A stretch of 64,000 nucleotides of DNA from contig NZ_CP134696.1 in assembly GCF_031851795.1 (NCBI RefSeq), positions 1,969,001 through 2,033,000 of the forward strand, written 5' to 3'. Source of the stretch: Pontibacter sp. G13 (GTDB lineage Bacteria; Bacteroidota; Bacteroidia; J057). The notes beneath the pieces were generated by a model. That model was not told the origin of the DNA. It did not search any database and saw nothing but the letters and a program-made list of their open reading frames with translations. Each line of letters starts with the position of its first letter. The stretch's first letter is position 1. A program made the translations under genes and the position numbers. Shown piece by piece: positions 63,815 through 64,000 of this stretch.

Positions 63815-64000
63815 ATGAAACCACTTATCCTTTCTATCCTGTCCTTGCTCTTCACCTGCTCGACTCCCCAATCAGGGGACAAGAAGCGCATCGACACCGG
63901 GGCATTTTCTATCGAAGTTCCTGCGAATTGGCACTACAAAAAGCAAAGCGGGATAGACAGCTTTGTCGGAATCATCGAGACGGAACACAGCGAACTTCAT
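63815..64000 (+). CDS. Lipoprotein gene, truncated by window end
   Basis: The first 62 codons from the ATG at 63815 are visible. The signal MKPLILSILSLLFTCSTPQS carries a lipobox ending at Cys 15. The mature segment TGAFSIEVPANWHYKKQSG resembles the start of small Bacteroidota lipoproteins that hold a DUF1795-like or PsbP-like fold, but too little is present to assign a family. The frame continues past 64000. Confidence 0.7.
   Translation, partial: MKPLILSILSLLFTCSTPQSGDKKRIDTGAFSIEVPANWHYKKQSGIDSFVGIIETEHSELH

Overview
The window is a chromosomal segment of a Bacteroidota bacterium of moderate G+C. The evidence is a complete dcw (division and cell wall) cluster in Bacteroidota order, a type IX secretion sorting domain on a secreted amylase, a T9SS plug-type (DUF5103) lipoprotein, many Lol-type lipoproteins, a BatA-type VWA protein, starts without Shine-Dalgarno sequences, and a textbook Bacteroidota promoter (TTTG-N19-TACATTTG) in front of the SRP RNA gene. 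A Saprospiria- or Cytophagia-like lineage is a guess that the sequence does not settle.

Layout. 1-660: part of a ~99-bp tandem repeat and a terminator, no gene. 662-5512: a tiny exported peptide and dnaE carrying a 310-residue in-frame intein. 5803-13878: a small membrane peptide, a palindromic MITE-like element, the T9SS plug lipoprotein, an inactive M1 peptidase homologue, a quinone oxidoreductase, batA, comF and a glutamate-type dehydrogenase. 14551-26051: a NhaD-like antiporter, a giant AsmA-like protein, gyrB, a serine hydrolase bracketed by direct repeats, SRP RNA and ribD. 26363-43095: a small beta-barrel protein, then the dcw cluster on the minus strand in the order mraZ-rsmH-ftsL-ftsI-murE-mraY-murD-ftsW-murG-murC-ftsQ-ftsA-ftsZ, preceded by a three-box MraZ operator. 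43618-54513: an FG-GAP/VWA protein, a secreted plant-type alpha-amylase, small metabolic and membrane genes, and a HipA-like kinase/DUF3037 pair. 54530-56694: ten 216-bp tandem repeats. 56696-59637: an AT-rich island with a GIY-YIG nuclease, a beta-propeller/thioredoxin protein and a Cys-rich lipoprotein. 59638-64000: lon, metY and a partial lipoprotein gene.

How the genes fit together. The dcw block makes lipid II (MurE, MraY, MurD, MurG, MurC) and assembles the divisome (FtsZ, FtsA, FtsQ, FtsL, FtsI, FtsW). The MraZ box arrangement TGGGA-N5-TGGGA-N5-TGGGA implies autoregulation of the whole block. The amylase would leave the cell through the type IX system, of which the plug lipoprotein is one part.

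Most unusual content: (i) a family of ~200-230 bp G+C-rich intergenic repeats, six copies in both orientations; (ii) a 160-bp palindromic element, two copies, each starting within 0-2 nt of the end of an intrinsic terminator's T-run and showing compensatory arm changes; (iii) the 216-bp satellite-like array; (iv) the AT-rich lipoprotein/propeller-thioredoxin unit; (v) the DnaE intein with a decayed endonuclease; (vi) a MraY with a PDZ-like insert.
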